A program made the position numbers and the translations under genes. 64,000 nucleotides of DNA from JAWVFK01 sp033856175. GTDB taxonomy: Bacteria; Actinomycetota; Thermoleophilia; Solirubrobacterales; 70-9. How positions within the stretch are numbered: position 1 is the stretch's first letter; each line of letters opens with the position of its first letter. The notes under the pieces were generated by a model that saw only the letters and a program-made list of their open reading frames with translations, made no database searches and was not told the origin of the DNA. This document shows positions 8,283 through 16,603 of the stretch, in pieces. The stretch spans positions 1 through 64,000 of the forward strand of contig JAWVFK010000010.1 of assembly GCA_033856175.1 (NCBI GenBank), in the 5' to 3' direction.

Positions 8283-9890
8283 ATGGAAGCGACGACGAAG
8301 GCCAGCCCCGAGCAGCAGTCCGGGGAATCCGGCGAGGCCGGCGCCCAGCAGGCCAACGGAGCGCCCAGCTCGACGGCTGCGACCGCGGCGAGTGGCAGCT
8401 TCGACGTTCGCAACCCCGCCACGGGCGAGACGGTCGAGACGCTGGCGATCGCCAGCGCCGAGGAGGTCGCCGCGACCGTCGCTCGCGTTCGCGCCGCCCA
8501 GGTCGAGTGGGAGGCGCTCGGCCACGCCGGTCGCTACCGCTGGCTCGGCAAGCTGCGCGACTGGATCTTCGAGAACTACGAGGGCATCGCCGACACGATG
8601 CAGGCCGAGACGGGCAAGGTCCGCGGCGACGCCGGCGGCGAGGCCGTCTACCTGACCGACTCGATCAACTTCTACGGCACGAAGGCGAAGAAGTTCCTCG
8701 GCGACGACCGCATCCGCGCCCATAACCCGCTGCTGCGGGTGAAGAAGCTGCGCGTCGCCTACCGGCCGCATCCCGTCGTCGGCATCATCAGCCCCTGGAA
8801 CTTCCCGCTGATGCTCTCGCTCGGCGACGCGATCCCCGCCCTGCAGGCAGGCTGCGCCGTCGTCATCAAGCCGAGCGAGTTCACGCCGCTCGGCCTGCGC
8901 GAGATCGTCACCGCCTGGAAGCAGGAGATCGGCGCCCCCGACGTGCTCGATGTCGTTCTCGGCCTCGGCGAGACGGGCTCGGCGCTGGTCGACAACGTCG
9001 ACTTCATCCAGTTCACCGGCTCCGACCGCACCGGCCGCAGGGTGATGGCCCGCGCGGCCGAGCGGCTGATCCCGGTCAGCCTCGAGCTCGGCGGCAAGGA
9101 CCCGATGGTCGTCCTCGACGATGCCGACATCGACCGCGCCGCCAACGCCGCGACCTGGGGCGCGATGGCCAACTCCGGCCAGATCTGCATGTCGACCGAG
9201 CGCATCTACGTCGAGGAGCCGGTCTACGACGAGTTCGTCGGCAAGCTCGAGGCCAGCGTCAAGCAGCTGCGCCAGGGCCTCGACGGCGCCGAGTTCTCGA
9301 AGGACGTCGGCGCGATGACCTCGCCGAACCAGACGGCGATCGTCGAGGACCATGTCAACGACGCCATCGCCAGCGGCGCCCGCGCGCTGACCGGCGGCAA
9401 GCGCCGCGAGGGCGCCGGCGACTACTACGAGCCGACGATCCTCGTCGACGTCGACCACTCGATGAAGGTGATGCGCGACGAAACCTTCGGACCCGTCGTC
9501 GGCGTGATGAAGGTCGGCGACGAGGAGGAGGCCGTGCGCCTGGCCAACGACAGCCGCTACGGGCTATCGGGAGCGGTCTTCGGCTCCAAGCGCCGCGCCG
9601 AGCGGGTCGCCCGGCGGATCGAGTGCGGCTCCTGCAACGTCAACGACGTCCTCGTCAACTACCTGACGACCGACGTGCCGATGGGCGGCTGGAAGACCTC
9701 CGGCATCGGTTACCGCCACGGCGCCAACGGCATCCGCAAGTACTGCCGCAGCGAGTCGCTTGTGATCACCCGAATGGGCGGCAAGCGCGAGCTGATCTGG
9801 TACCCGTACACCGCCAAGCGCCGCAACCTCGTCCGCCGTGCGGCGACGCTGGTCAACGCCCGCGGCCTGCGCAAGCGGCTGGGGCGCTAG
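8283..9890 (+). CDS. NAD(P)-dependent aldehyde dehydrogenase (succinate-semialdehyde type)
   Basis: This protein of 535 residues oxidises an aldehyde to the acid. The ALDH signature residues are present: Asn in SPWNFP, catalytic-base Glu in SLELGGKDPM and nucleophilic Cys in SGQICMS. The sequence resembles succinate-semialdehyde and related ALDHs, but the substrate cannot be fixed from sequence. An N-terminal extension of about 38 residues, rich in Ala, Ser, Gln and Glu, precedes the domain. AGGAGAGG lies just upstream of the ATG. The gene is divergent from amt across 260 bases of non-coding DNA in which no operator was recognised. A terminator-like hairpin follows the stop. Confidence 0.9.
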   Translation: MEATTKASPEQQSGESGEAGAQQANGAPSSTAATAASGSFDVRNPATGETVETLAIASAEEVAATVARVRAAQVEWEALGHAGRYRWLGKLRDWIFENYEGIADTMQAETGKVRGDAGGEAVYLTDSINFYGTKAKKFLGDDRIRAHNPLLRVKKLRVAYRPHPVVGIISPWNFPLMLSLGDAIPALQAGCAVVIKPSEFTPLGLREIVTAWKQEIGAPDVLDVVLGLGETGSALVDNVDFIQFTGSDRTGRRVMARAAERLIPVSLELGGKDPMVVLDDADIDRAANAATWGAMANSGQICMSTERIYVEEPVYDEFVGKLEASVKQLRQGLDGAEFSKDVGAMTSPNQTAIVEDHVNDAIASGARALTGGKRREGAGDYYEPTILVDVDHSMKVMRDETFGPVVGVMKVGDEEEAVRLANDSRYGLSGAVFGSKRRAERVARRIECGSCNVNDVLVNYLTTDVPMGGWKTSGIGYRHGANGIRKYCRSESLVITRMGGKRELIWYPYTAKRRNLVRRAATLVNARGLRKRLGR

Positions 9891-9902
9891 CCAGCCCCGC
9901 GG

Positions 9903-9933
9903 CGGGCGGACGCTCGCTGCGCCGCCCGTTTTT
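9903..9933 (+). terminator. Intrinsic terminator after the aldehyde dehydrogenase gene
   Basis: CGGGCGG (9903-9909) pairs with CCGCCCG (9922-9928) and is followed directly by five T residues. It ends the rightward transcript before the leftward gene at 9960. Confidence 0.7.
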
Positions 9934-9959
9934 CGCTGTCCTGAGCCTGGCTGGCGGCT

Positions 9960-10283
9960 CTAGCGCGCAGCCGCCAACCCGTCGAGGTCGCGGGCCAGCC
10001 GCTCGGCCCGCTCCTGGCACCACTCGGCCAGGACCCAGAGCCAGGCGACCTCACAGCGCGTCCTCGTCTTGACGTAGTCGGCGTTGTCCTCGCCGGCGAG
10101 CGATATCGCGTCGGCAACGCTCACCTCTTCGTCGCCGTAGTGCCAGGCCCCGGACTCCTCGTCGATCTCGAGCGCGGTGCCATCGCTGAAGGCGAGAACC
10201 TTCGGCGCCTCGCCGTCGAGCCCGATCGCCCTGCAGTCCTCGGACAGCGTCGGACGGTCCTCGGTCAGTGCGTGCTGGGTCAT
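9960..10283 (-). CDS. Small acidic protein of unknown function
   Basis: This soluble protein of 107 residues is rich in Asp and Glu, with no signal peptide or membrane segment. AGGAGG lies 7 bases before ATG 10283, a strong ribosome site supporting a real gene. Features include LEIDEESGAWHYGDEEVSVADAI, which looks like a beta hairpin followed by a helix (split here: LEIDEESGAW, then HYGDEEVSV), and a C-terminal helix with WLWVLAEW. No family was recognised. It is divergent from metH, and the 378 bases between them carry the metH riboswitch. Confidence 0.75.
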   Translation of the reverse strand: MTQHALTEDRPTLSEDCRAIGLDGEAPKVLAFSDGTALEIDEESGAWHYGDEEVSVADAISLAGEDNADYVKTRTRCEVAWLWVLAEWCQERAERLARDLDGLAAAR

Positions 10284-10450
10284 GTCCCGTTCCTCCTTGC
10301 TCGTTTGCCTGTGTCGCCTTGCCTGGCCAACCTTGCCTGGCCAAACTAAGGCGCACCGCTTAGCTCGCGGTGAACCGCCGGTAAAGACGCGGTAAGAACC
10401 TCGTTACCGCGCGGCCCTCCTTCCCGCGAAGTTGGCGTATCTCCATTGAT

Positions 10451-10485
10451 CCGAGGGCTAAACCGGCAACTTTTCTCGCCCTCGG
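10451..10485. promoter_or_regulatory. 8-bp inverted repeat upstream of the metH leader
   Basis: CCGAGGGC (10451-10458) and GCCCTCGG (10478-10485) are exact inverted repeats with a 19-base spacer. A second perfect hairpin, CTGCGGG/CCCGCAG, lies at 10494-10510. Neither is followed by a T run. They lie between the divergent genes and could be regulator sites. Nothing else was recognised in 10284-10550. Confidence 0.35.
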
Positions 10486-10534
10486 TCAGGGGACTGCGGG
10501 CGACCCGCAGCTCTGCCGTGGCTGACGCCTGCGC

Positions 10535-10540
10535 TAGGCT
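10535..10540 (+). promoter_or_regulatory. Putative metH promoter -10 element
   Basis: TAGGCT lies 11 bases before the first base of the riboswitch, with CTGCCG 16 bases further upstream as a weak -35. The same hexamer recurs before several genes in this window. Confidence 0.35.
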
Positions 10541-10551
10541 TAGCCAGAAGA

Positions 10552-10650
10552 GACCATCAAGAGCGGTTGAGGGGCCCGGCCCATTGACGCCGCAGCAACC
10601 GGCCGAGATCTCAGGATCGAGGTGCGGTGCTAAGGCCGGGATCGATGGAG
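10552..10650 (+). promoter_or_regulatory. SAM-I (S-box) riboswitch of metH
   Basis: The aptamer core follows the S-box pattern: ATCAAGAGCGG, GAGGGGCCCGGCCC, TTGACGCC and GCAACC, then GTGCTAAGGCC near the 3' end. P1 pairs CCATC (10554-10558) with GATGG (10644-10648). The last two bases of P1 are also the first two of GGAGGT (10647-10652), the ribosome site for GTG 10662. SAM binding should therefore stabilise P1 and hide the ribosome site, reducing MetH translation when methionine and SAM are plentiful. No terminator hairpin with a T run is present, which supports translational control. Confidence 0.85.
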
Positions 10651-10661
10651 GTGTGAAGAGC

Positions 10662-13600
10662 GTGACGACGAGCACAAGGGACTACATCGAGGCGGTGCGC
10701 TCGCGCGTCGTCGTCTTCGACGGCGGCATGGGCGCGACGCTCGAGCAGTTCGAGCTGACGAGCGAGGACTACGGCGGCCTCGCCGGCAAGTGCCACGAGG
10801 CGCTCGTGCTCAACCGCCCCGACGTCATCGAGGGGGTCCACACCTCGATGCTGGAAGCGGGCGCCGAGGTGCTCGAGACCGACACCTTCCAGGCCAGCCG
10901 CATCAAGCTGGGCGAGTGGGGCCTCGCCGAGCACACGCTCGAGATCAACACCCGCGCCGCCGAGATCGCCCGCAAGGCGGCCGGCGGGGAGCGCTTCGTC
11001 GCCGGCTCGATCGGCCCGACCGGCTTCCTGCCGGCGAGCGACGACCCGACGCTGGGAGCGATCGGCTTCGGCGAGCTGGTCGAGGTCTTCGCCGAGCAGT
11101 CGCGCGGCCTGATCGAGGGCGGTGCCGACCTGCTGATCATCGAGACGGCGCAGGACATCCTCGAGGTCAAGGCGGCGATCTTCGGCGCCCGCGAGGCGTT
11201 CAAGGCGACTGGCCGCACGCTGCCGATCCAGACCAGCGTCTCACTGCTGCCGCAGGGCGGAAAGATGCTGCTCGGCACCGACATCGCCGCGGTCCTGACG
11301 ACGCTGACCGCGCTCGAGGTCGACGTCATCGGCCTCAACTGCTCGACCGGCCCCGAGGACATGCGCGACGCGATCCGCTACCTCGGCGAGCAATCGCCCC
11401 TGCCCGTCCACTGCATCCCCAACGCCGGCCTGCCGCTGCAGGGCCCCGACGGCGAGACGATCTTTCCCGAGGAGCCCGAGCCGCTGGCGGCGACGCTGCA
11501 GGAGTTCGTCGAGCGCTACGGCGTCGGCATCGTCGGCGGCTGCTGCGGCACCACCCCCGACCACATCGGCGCGATCGTCGAGCGCGTCGGCGGCCGCGAG
11601 GCCGGCGCCCGGCCCTCCCCCGGGCCGATCCAGCTCTCGAGCATGATGACCGCGACGCCGCTGGTCCAAGAGCCGCGGCCGACGCTGATCGGCGAGCGCG
11701 TCAACTCGCAGGGCTCGCGCAAGGCCAAGGAGCTGCTGCTGGCCGACGACTACGACGGCCTCGTCCAGGTCGCCGAGGACCAGGTCGAGGGCGGCGCCCA
11801 CGTCCTCGACGTCTGCGTCGCGCTGACCGAGCGCCAGGACGAGGACGAGCAGATGGCAGAGGTCGTCAAGCGGATCTCGCTGACCCAGCCGTCGCCGATC
11901 CAGGTCGACTCGACCGAGCCCGAGGTGATCAAGGCGGCGCTGGAGCACATCCCCGGCCGCGCGGTCGTCAACTCGGTCAACCACGAGGCCGGCCGCGACA
12001 AGCTCGACGTCGTCGTGCCGCTGGCCCGCGCCCACGGGGCGGCGCTGATCGCGCTGACGATCGACGAGGTCGGGATGGGAAAGACGGCCGAGCGCAAGCT
12101 GGAGGTCGCGCGACGGATTCGCGAACTGGCCTGCGACGAGCACGGCCTCGACCCCGAGGCGCTGATCTTCGACGCGCTGACCTTCACGCTGACGACAGGC
12201 GACGAGGAGTGGCGGCCCTCGGCGGTCGAGACGATCGAGGGGATCAGGCGGATCAAGGCCGAGCTGCCGGGGGTGAAGACGTCGCTGGGCGTCTCGAACG
12301 TGTCGTTCGGCGTCTCGCCGCCGGCCCGCGCCGTCCTCAACTCGGTCTTCCTCCATCACTGCGTCGAGGCCGGCCTCGACCAGGCGATGGTCAACCCCAA
12401 CCACATCACGCCCTACTCGGAGATTCCCGACGAGGAGCGCGAGCTGACCGACGACCTCGTCTTCAACCGGCGCGAGGACGCGCTCGAGCGCTTCATCGCC
12501 CACTTCGAGCAGAAGGGTGAGGTCGAGGAGGACGAGGGCGAGGACCCGACCGCCGGCATGGAGCCCGAAGAGGCCCTGCACTGGCACATCCTGCGCCGCA
12601 AGAAGGACGGCGTCGAGGAGTGGATCGACCGCTCGGTCGAGAAGATCGGCGCGGTGCCGACGCTGAACCAGGTGCTGCTGCCGGCGATGAAGGAGGTCGG
12701 CGACAAGTTCGGCGCCGGCGAGCTGATCCTGCCCTTCGTGCTGCAGTCGGCCGAGGTGATGAAGCGCGCCGTCGCCCAGCTCGAGAACTACCTCGACCGG
12801 ATCGAGGGCCACACCAAGGGCAAGGTCGTGATCGCGACGGTCTTCGGCGACGTCCACGACATCGGCAAGTCACTCGTCAACACGATCCTGACCAACAACG
12901 GCTACACGGTGATCGACCTCGGCAAGCAGGTCCCGATCGACACGATCATCAGCGCCGCGGTCGAGAACGAGGCCGACGCGATCGGCCTCTCGGCGCTGCT
13001 CGTCTCGACCTCGAAGCAGATGCCGACCTGCGTCCAGGAGCTGCACCAGCGGGGCCTGGAGTTCCCCGTGCTGATCGGCGGCGCGGCGATCAACCGCGAC
13101 TTCGGCCGGCGGATCCTCTATCCGGGCGGCAAGGAGTCCGACGAGGTCTACGAGCCGGGGGTCTTCTACTGCAAGGATGCCTTCGCCGGCCTCGACACGA
13201 TGGACGCGCTGGTCGACGAGGACGCGCGGGCGGGACTGGTCGAGCGGATCCATAGCGAGGCGCAGACGTTGCGCGAGAAGCCCGAGGTGGTGGACGACTC
13301 GCCGCCGACGACCGACGCGAGCGCGCGCTCGAGTGCGCGAACCGACGTTGCCGTGCCCGAGCCGCCCTTCTGGGGCTTTCGCGACGTGGCGGTCGACCTC
13401 GACGAGGTATTTCCCTATCTGGATCGCCACGTGCTGTTCAAGCTCCACTGGGGCGGCCGCGGCAGGAAGGGCGAGGACTGGCGCCGGATCGTCGAGGGCG
13501 ACGGCGAGGATGAGGGCTTCGCGCCACGGCTGGAGCGGATGTGGCGCCAGCAGGACTACCTCCATCCGCGGGCGCGGCTGGGCTACTTCCCGGTCAACGC

Positions 13601-14255
13601 CGAGGGCAACGAGCTGATCGTCTTCGATCCCGAGCAGCCGGATCGCGAGGTCGAGCGCTTGGTGTTCCCGCGGCAGCCGCGCCACGATCGCATCTGCCTG
13701 ACCGACTTCTACCGGCCGCTGGCGAGCGGCGAGCGCGACGTCGTCGCCCTGCAGGCGGTGACGGTCGGGCCAGAGGTGACGCAGCTGATCGAGCGGCTGG
13801 AGCGCGATGGCGAGTTCGCCGAGCAGCTCTACGTCCACGGGCTGGGGGTGCAGACAGCCGAGGGACTGGCTGAGTGGCTGCACTCCCAGGTGCGCCGCGA
13901 GCTGGCCATCGAGCCCGATCAGGGCCGGCGCTATTCGTGGGGCTACCCGGCCTGCCCGGACCAGTCAGAGCACGAGAAGGTCTGGCGCCTGCTGCGCCTC
14001 GAGGAGATCGGCATGACCCTCTCCGGCGGCTACGCCGTCGAGCCAGAGCAATCGACGGTGGCGATCGTCGCCCACCACCCCCAGGCCGTCTACTTCGGCA
14101 TGAAGTCGGGCTTCATCCCCAAGGGCAAGATCGGCGACGAGCTGATCGCCGGCACGGACCGCGGCGGCGAGCTGCCGCCGGAGGAAGATCCGGATGGCGA
14201 TGGCACGGTCGAGGCCGAGGCCGGCGAACCGGCTTCGGACGAAGTCACGGCCTGA
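10662..14255 (+). CDS. metH: Cobalamin-dependent methionine synthase
   Basis: MetH transfers a methyl group from 5-methyltetrahydrofolate to homocysteine through cobalamin. The protein has 1197 residues, with domains in order: homocysteine/zinc barrel (about 1-310; zinc Cys in GLNCS at about 227 and GGCCGT at about 294-295), pterin-binding barrel (from GERVNSQGSRK at about 344 to about 610), cobalamin cap and Rossmann domain with DVHDIGKS at about 730, and the SAM-dependent reactivation domain (about 903-1165, ending near HHPQAVYFGMKSGF). An acidic tail follows. GTG 10662 has GGAGGT nine bases upstream; GTG 10653 would touch that site. The gene is controlled by the SAM-I riboswitch in its leader. 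Confidence 0.96.
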   Translation: MTTSTRDYIEAVRSRVVVFDGGMGATLEQFELTSEDYGGLAGKCHEALVLNRPDVIEGVHTSMLEAGAEVLETDTFQASRIKLGEWGLAEHTLEINTRAAEIARKAAGGERFVAGSIGPTGFLPASDDPTLGAIGFGELVEVFAEQSRGLIEGGADLLIIETAQDILEVKAAIFGAREAFKATGRTLPIQTSVSLLPQGGKMLLGTDIAAVLTTLTALEVDVIGLNCSTGPEDMRDAIRYLGEQSPLPVHCIPNAGLPLQGPDGETIFPEEPEPLAATLQEFVERYGVGIVGGCCGTTPDHIGAIVERVGGREAGARPSPGPIQLSSMMTATPLVQEPRPTLIGERVNSQGSRKAKELLLADDYDGLVQVAEDQVEGGAHVLDVCVALTERQDEDEQMAEVVKRISLTQPSPIQVDSTEPEVIKAALEHIPGRAVVNSVNHEAGRDKLDVVVPLARAHGAALIALTIDEVGMGKTAERKLEVARRIRELACDEHGLDPEALIFDALTFTLTTGDEEWRPSAVETIEGIRRIKAELPGVKTSLGVSNVSFGVSPPARAVLNSVFLHHCVEAGLDQAMVNPNHITPYSEIPDEERELTDDLVFNRREDALERFIAHFEQKGEVEEDEGEDPTAGMEPEEALHWHILRRKKDGVEEWIDRSVEKIGAVPTLNQVLLPAMKEVGDKFGAGELILPFVLQSAEVMKRAVAQLENYLDRIEGHTKGKVVIATVFGDVHDIGKSLVNTILTNNGYTVIDLGKQVPIDTIISAAVENEADAIGLSALLVSTSKQMPTCVQELHQRGLEFPVLIGGAAINRDFGRRILYPGGKESDEVYEPGVFYCKDAFAGLDTMDALVDEDARAGLVERIHSEAQTLREKPEVVDDSPPTTDASARSSARTDVAVPEPPFWGFRDVAVDLDEVFPYLDRHVLFKLHWGGRGRKGEDWRRIVEGDGEDEGFAPRLERMWRQQDYLHPRARLGYFPVNAEGNELIVFDPEQPDREVERLVFPRQPRHDRICLTDFYRPLASGERDVVALQAVTVGPEVTQLIERLERDGEFAEQLYVHGLGVQTAEGLAEWLHSQVRRELAIEPDQGRRYSWGYPACPDQSEHEKVWRLLRLEEIGMTLSGGYAVEPEQSTVAIVAHHPQAVYFGMKSGFIPKGKIGDELIAGTDRGGELPPEEDPDGDGTVEAEAGEPASDEVTA

Positions 14256-14324
14256 GGCGCGAAGCGCCGCGGGCGGTGGCGTGGGACCCGCTATAGGCTG
14301 GCTTTCCCCCAAGAGGAGAGACGC

Positions 14325-14582
14325 ATGGCCATCAAGCTGCACCGCTGCGCCGGGACCATCATCAAGGGTCCGCACCCCTGCTGGAAGGTCCAGAAGGCGC
14401 TCGACGACGCTGGGATCGAATACGAGAGGGTCCTGCACCCGATCTTCCCCCGTGGTCGCCGCAAGGACCTGATCGCCCAGACGGGCGACTCACAGCTTCC
14501 CGCGATCGAGCTCGAAGACGGCACTGTCAAGCGCGAGTCGAAGGATCTCGTCGCGGCCATCCGGGCCGGCGAGATCGGCTAG
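14325..14582 (+). CDS. Glutaredoxin/GST N-terminal-domain-like thioredoxin-fold protein
   Basis: This protein of 85 residues has a thioredoxin-like start (MAIKLHRCAGT), the stretch HPCWKVQKALDDAGIEYE and a cis-Pro segment QLPAIELEDG. Together these match a single GST N-terminal or glutaredoxin-like domain. There is no CxxC; Cys8 and Cys19 are the only cysteines. AAGAGGAGAG precedes the ATG. The role may be thiol redox or mycothiol/bacillithiol-type handling, but the substrate is unknown. A similar 88-residue protein lies at 26128. Confidence 0.7.
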   Translation: MAIKLHRCAGTIIKGPHPCWKVQKALDDAGIEYERVLHPIFPRGRRKDLIAQTGDSQLPAIELEDGTVKRESKDLVAAIRAGEIG

Positions 14583-14714
14583 CGCGACTCGCCACAAACC
14601 TCCGGGGGGGTGAAGTTTGGTCTCGCCAGTCTTGTTGACGTATGGCGAATCTCGACTCCGTTGGCGGTCTGGCTAGCGACCCGAAGGCTCGAAAGGTCGC
14701 GCTCGCAGCAGGCG

Positions 14715-14750
14715 GCGCATCATGATGCGCTTACTTACGCATCGTGATGC
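14715..14750. promoter_or_regulatory. vapBC operator: two palindromes 22 bp apart
   Basis: GCGCATCATGATGCGC (14715-14730) is a perfect 16-bp palindrome. GCATCGTGATGC (14739-14750) repeats its core. Centre-to-centre distance is 22 bp, about two helical turns, placing two antitoxin dimers on the same face just upstream of the -10 element. Confidence 0.6.
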
Positions 14751-14752
14751 AC

Positions 14753-14758
14753 TAGACT
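14753..14758 (+). promoter_or_regulatory. Leaderless -10-like element before vapB
   Basis: TAGACT lies 8 bases before ATG 14767 with no ribosome site. It directly follows the palindromic operator. Confidence 0.5.
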
Positions 14759-14766
14759 GGCAACCC

Positions 14767-14997
14767 ATGCGGACCACGATCACTCTGGCTGAGGATGTCG
14801 CAGCTGCGGTCGAAAAGCTGCGGCGGGAGCGCGCCGTCGGCCTCAGTGAAGCCGTCAACGAGTTGGTACGCAGAGGACTAACGGCAACCTCGGCCCCACC
14901 ACCGTTCCGTCAGACGACTCATGACCTGGGCGCCGGCATCGACATCGCCGACATCGGCGAGGCGATCGAAACGCTCGATGGGCCAAAGGCCCGCTGA
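14767..14997 (+). CDS. vapB: VapB-type antitoxin (ribbon-helix-helix)
   Basis: This protein of 76 residues has a beta-strand MRTTITLAEDV followed by helices (VEKLRRERAVGLSEAVNELV), the ribbon-helix-helix DNA-binding fold. The acidic C-terminus (DIADIGEAIETL) would wrap the toxin. The stop TGA overlaps the toxin ATG by one base. The antitoxin dimer probably binds the two palindromes upstream to repress its own operon. ATG 14767 was chosen over upstream ATGs because it directly starts the strand and follows a leaderless promoter. Confidence 0.75.
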   Translation: MRTTITLAEDVAAAVEKLRRERAVGLSEAVNELVRRGLTATSAPPPFRQTTHDLGAGIDIADIGEAIETLDGPKAR

Positions 14998-15419
14998 TGC
15001 TGCTTGACGCCAACCTGCTCCTATACGCCGTTCACGAGCGAAGCTCGCGTCACCAGCAAGCGGTGGCCTGGCTGACCGAGCAGCTCAACGGCCCCAGGCG
15101 GATCGGCATTCCCTGGCAGAGCATCACGGCCTTTCTAAGAATCTCGACTCATCCACGAGCGTTCGAGCTACCGCTGGAGCCAGCTGCGGCGTGGCAACGG
15201 GTCGATGATTGGCTCGCGGCACCCGCCACTTGGATTCCCGAGCCCGGCGCCGACTACTCTCGAATCCTCGGCGAGCTGGTAGTCAGCCACGAGATCCGTG
15301 GCAACCTCATACCCGACGCCCAGCTCGCCGCTCTGGCAATCGAACACGGCCTGACGGTCTGCTCGGCCGATGGCGACTTCGCGCGGTTTGGCGAGCTGCG
15401 CTGGACAAACCCCCTTTAG
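14997..15419 (+). CDS. vapC: VapC-type PIN-domain ribonuclease toxin
   Basis: This PIN-domain nuclease has 140 residues. The first acidic residue is in MLLDANLLLYA (Asp4), and further conserved acids are in NLIPDAQLAALAIEHG and in SADGDFARF, giving the usual metal-binding cluster. Such toxins cut tRNA or rRNA when freed from the antitoxin. The gene overlaps vapB in TGATG. Base composition is somewhat less extreme than in the housekeeping genes nearby, consistent with a mobile toxin-antitoxin module. Confidence 0.85.
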   Translation: MLLDANLLLYAVHERSSRHQQAVAWLTEQLNGPRRIGIPWQSITAFLRISTHPRAFELPLEPAAAWQRVDDWLAAPATWIPEPGADYSRILGELVVSHEIRGNLIPDAQLAALAIEHGLTVCSADGDFARFGELRWTNPL

Positions 15420-15735
15420 GGCTAACGGATGCCAACGGCAGTCCGACGGCCACACCGGCCGAACTGCTGTCACATCTCGCAGACGACCACCGCAGCGTGT
15501 TCTCCCGCCCCCCATTCAACCTGCGAGGACGGGCTGCTCTCGCGCCATGCGACGAGCACTGCGTTGCCGGGCAGATTGTCGTCGCGCTCGACGACTCGAC
15601 CCAGACGCCAGTGCTGTCGGGATCTCTGCAGCTCGTAGAGTCGCGATCAGCCATGCGCCAGCGGCTACTTCAGGACTGACCTCCCGATTACGCTAAGAGA
15701 GTGATCGAGGCGAGTTGCATCTGGAGGGAGCTTGG
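15420..15735 (+). other. 316-base stretch without a confident gene
   Basis: One plus-strand frame stays open through here to a TGA at 15677-15679. From GTG 15497 it would give 60 residues including GQIVVALDDSTQTPVLSG, which reads like a beta-rich fragment. It has no ribosome site and overlaps nothing known. It may be a gene remnant beside the toxin module. The right end carries GGAGGG at 15724-15729, the ribosome site for the next gene. Confidence 0.3.
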
Positions 15736-16104
15736 GTGAGCAGACCTACTGTGCCAGCCGTTGTGACCTACGCGGCACTCATTGCGTTCGGGTTTTACGG
15801 ACCAACCTCGGACGCTTCGGATGCCGTCCTGATTCCCCTCGTCGTGATAGCGAGTCTGGCCTTGGGCTACATGGTTGGAGCGTGGCGGGCGATCGCATGC
15901 GCGCTCCTCTTTTCGATCATCTCAATACCCTCGGGGTACTCCGGCGACCCTGGGCCCGCATGGTGGTTGGCTCTGTTTTTCTTGGTACCGCTCGCTGCTT
16001 TGTCCATCGCGGTAGGAACTGCGATCAGGAAGGCCTCGGACAGCAGGGCTCGGCGTATTTCGCGCTCGCAGGAGAGGCTGCCGGAAGACCCCCGCGGCTC
16101 ATAG
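15736..16104 (+). CDS. Small multi-pass membrane protein, unknown
   Basis: This protein of 122 residues has about four hydrophobic segments (for example VVTYAALIAFGFYG, VLIPLVVIASLALGYMVGAW, ACALLFSIISIP and WWLALFFLVPLAALSIAVG) and a basic C-terminal tail. GTG 15736 is preceded by GGAGGG seven bases upstream. No family was recognised. It has lower GC and more varied codons than neighbouring metabolic genes, like the vapBC module, so this patch may be a small island of acquired DNA. Confidence 0.6.
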   Translation: MSRPTVPAVVTYAALIAFGFYGPTSDASDAVLIPLVVIASLALGYMVGAWRAIACALLFSIISIPSGYSGDPGPAWWLALFFLVPLAALSIAVGTAIRKASDSRARRISRSQERLPEDPRGS

Positions 16105-16122
16105 CGGTCTCGCTGGCGAGAT

Positions 16123-16569
16123 CTATGGCGACTTCCGGAGCAATTCAGTGAGTTGGCGCCGGAGGACGCGGCCGCAGCGAGTGCCGGAGGATTCGATGCT
16201 CTGGAGATGGGTCTTGGCGAGCTCGCGAACTGTTAGGTCCTCGTATTGAGGGCCTGTCTTATCTGTATCGGTGAGGAAGTAGGTGGTTCGGACGAGTGCC
16301 TTCGGATTCGCTCTGTAGGCGCGCTTCAACGCGGTTAGGCGCCTCACGCCTCTCTTGCGATCTCGGGCGACGCTGTGGCGTCCTGACTCGGCCGGGCGGG
16401 GGCAATACCAGTGCTCGAGGGATCCCTCGGTCGTCGGTAGCTGTCTCTGGGTCGATGCACTGACACGTGCCGGCGGGCGTTGCGGACGCAGGCTGGTGCC
16501 GCAGCCGACCACCGCCACCGCACACACCGGCAACAGCCAAAGCGTCCGCGAAGCGGGAATACGAGCCAT
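16123..16569 (-). CDS. Small lipoprotein of unknown function
   Basis: This protein of 148 residues begins MARIPASRTLWLLPVCAV and has lipobox VVGC with Cys at residue 23, indicating a lipid-anchored exported protein. The mature part is basic, with many Arg and Lys in RDRKRGVRRLTALKRAY and a Cys-containing C-terminus. No domain was recognised. It lies 34 bases downstream of the GT4-flippase fusion on the same strand but has lower GC, so common function is doubtful. Confidence 0.6.
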   Translation of the reverse strand: MARIPASRTLWLLPVCAVAVVGCGTSLRPQRPPARVSASTQRQLPTTEGSLEHWYCPRPAESGRHSVARDRKRGVRRLTALKRAYRANPKALVRTTYFLTDTDKTGPQYEDLTVRELAKTHLQSIESSGTRCGRVLRRQLTELLRKSP

Positions 16570-16603
16570 GGCGTCAGCTGCTCAGCGGCGGGGCGCTGGC
16601 AGC

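Noticed and set aside
10552..10650. SAM-IV riboswitch instead of SAM-I
   Set aside because: The order ATCAAGAG, GAGGG, GGCCC, GCAACC and the GTGCTAA near the 3' end fit the S-box pattern better than the SAM-IV pattern remembered for mycobacteria.
10446..10661. In-frame N-terminal extension of MetH
   Set aside because: It would translate through the SAM-I riboswitch. Family homology begins after GTG 10662, which has a well placed ribosome site.
15497..15679. 60-residue coding frame after vapC
   Set aside because: It has no ribosome site or recognised family and overlaps the region as one of several open frames, so it is described only as a possible remnant.
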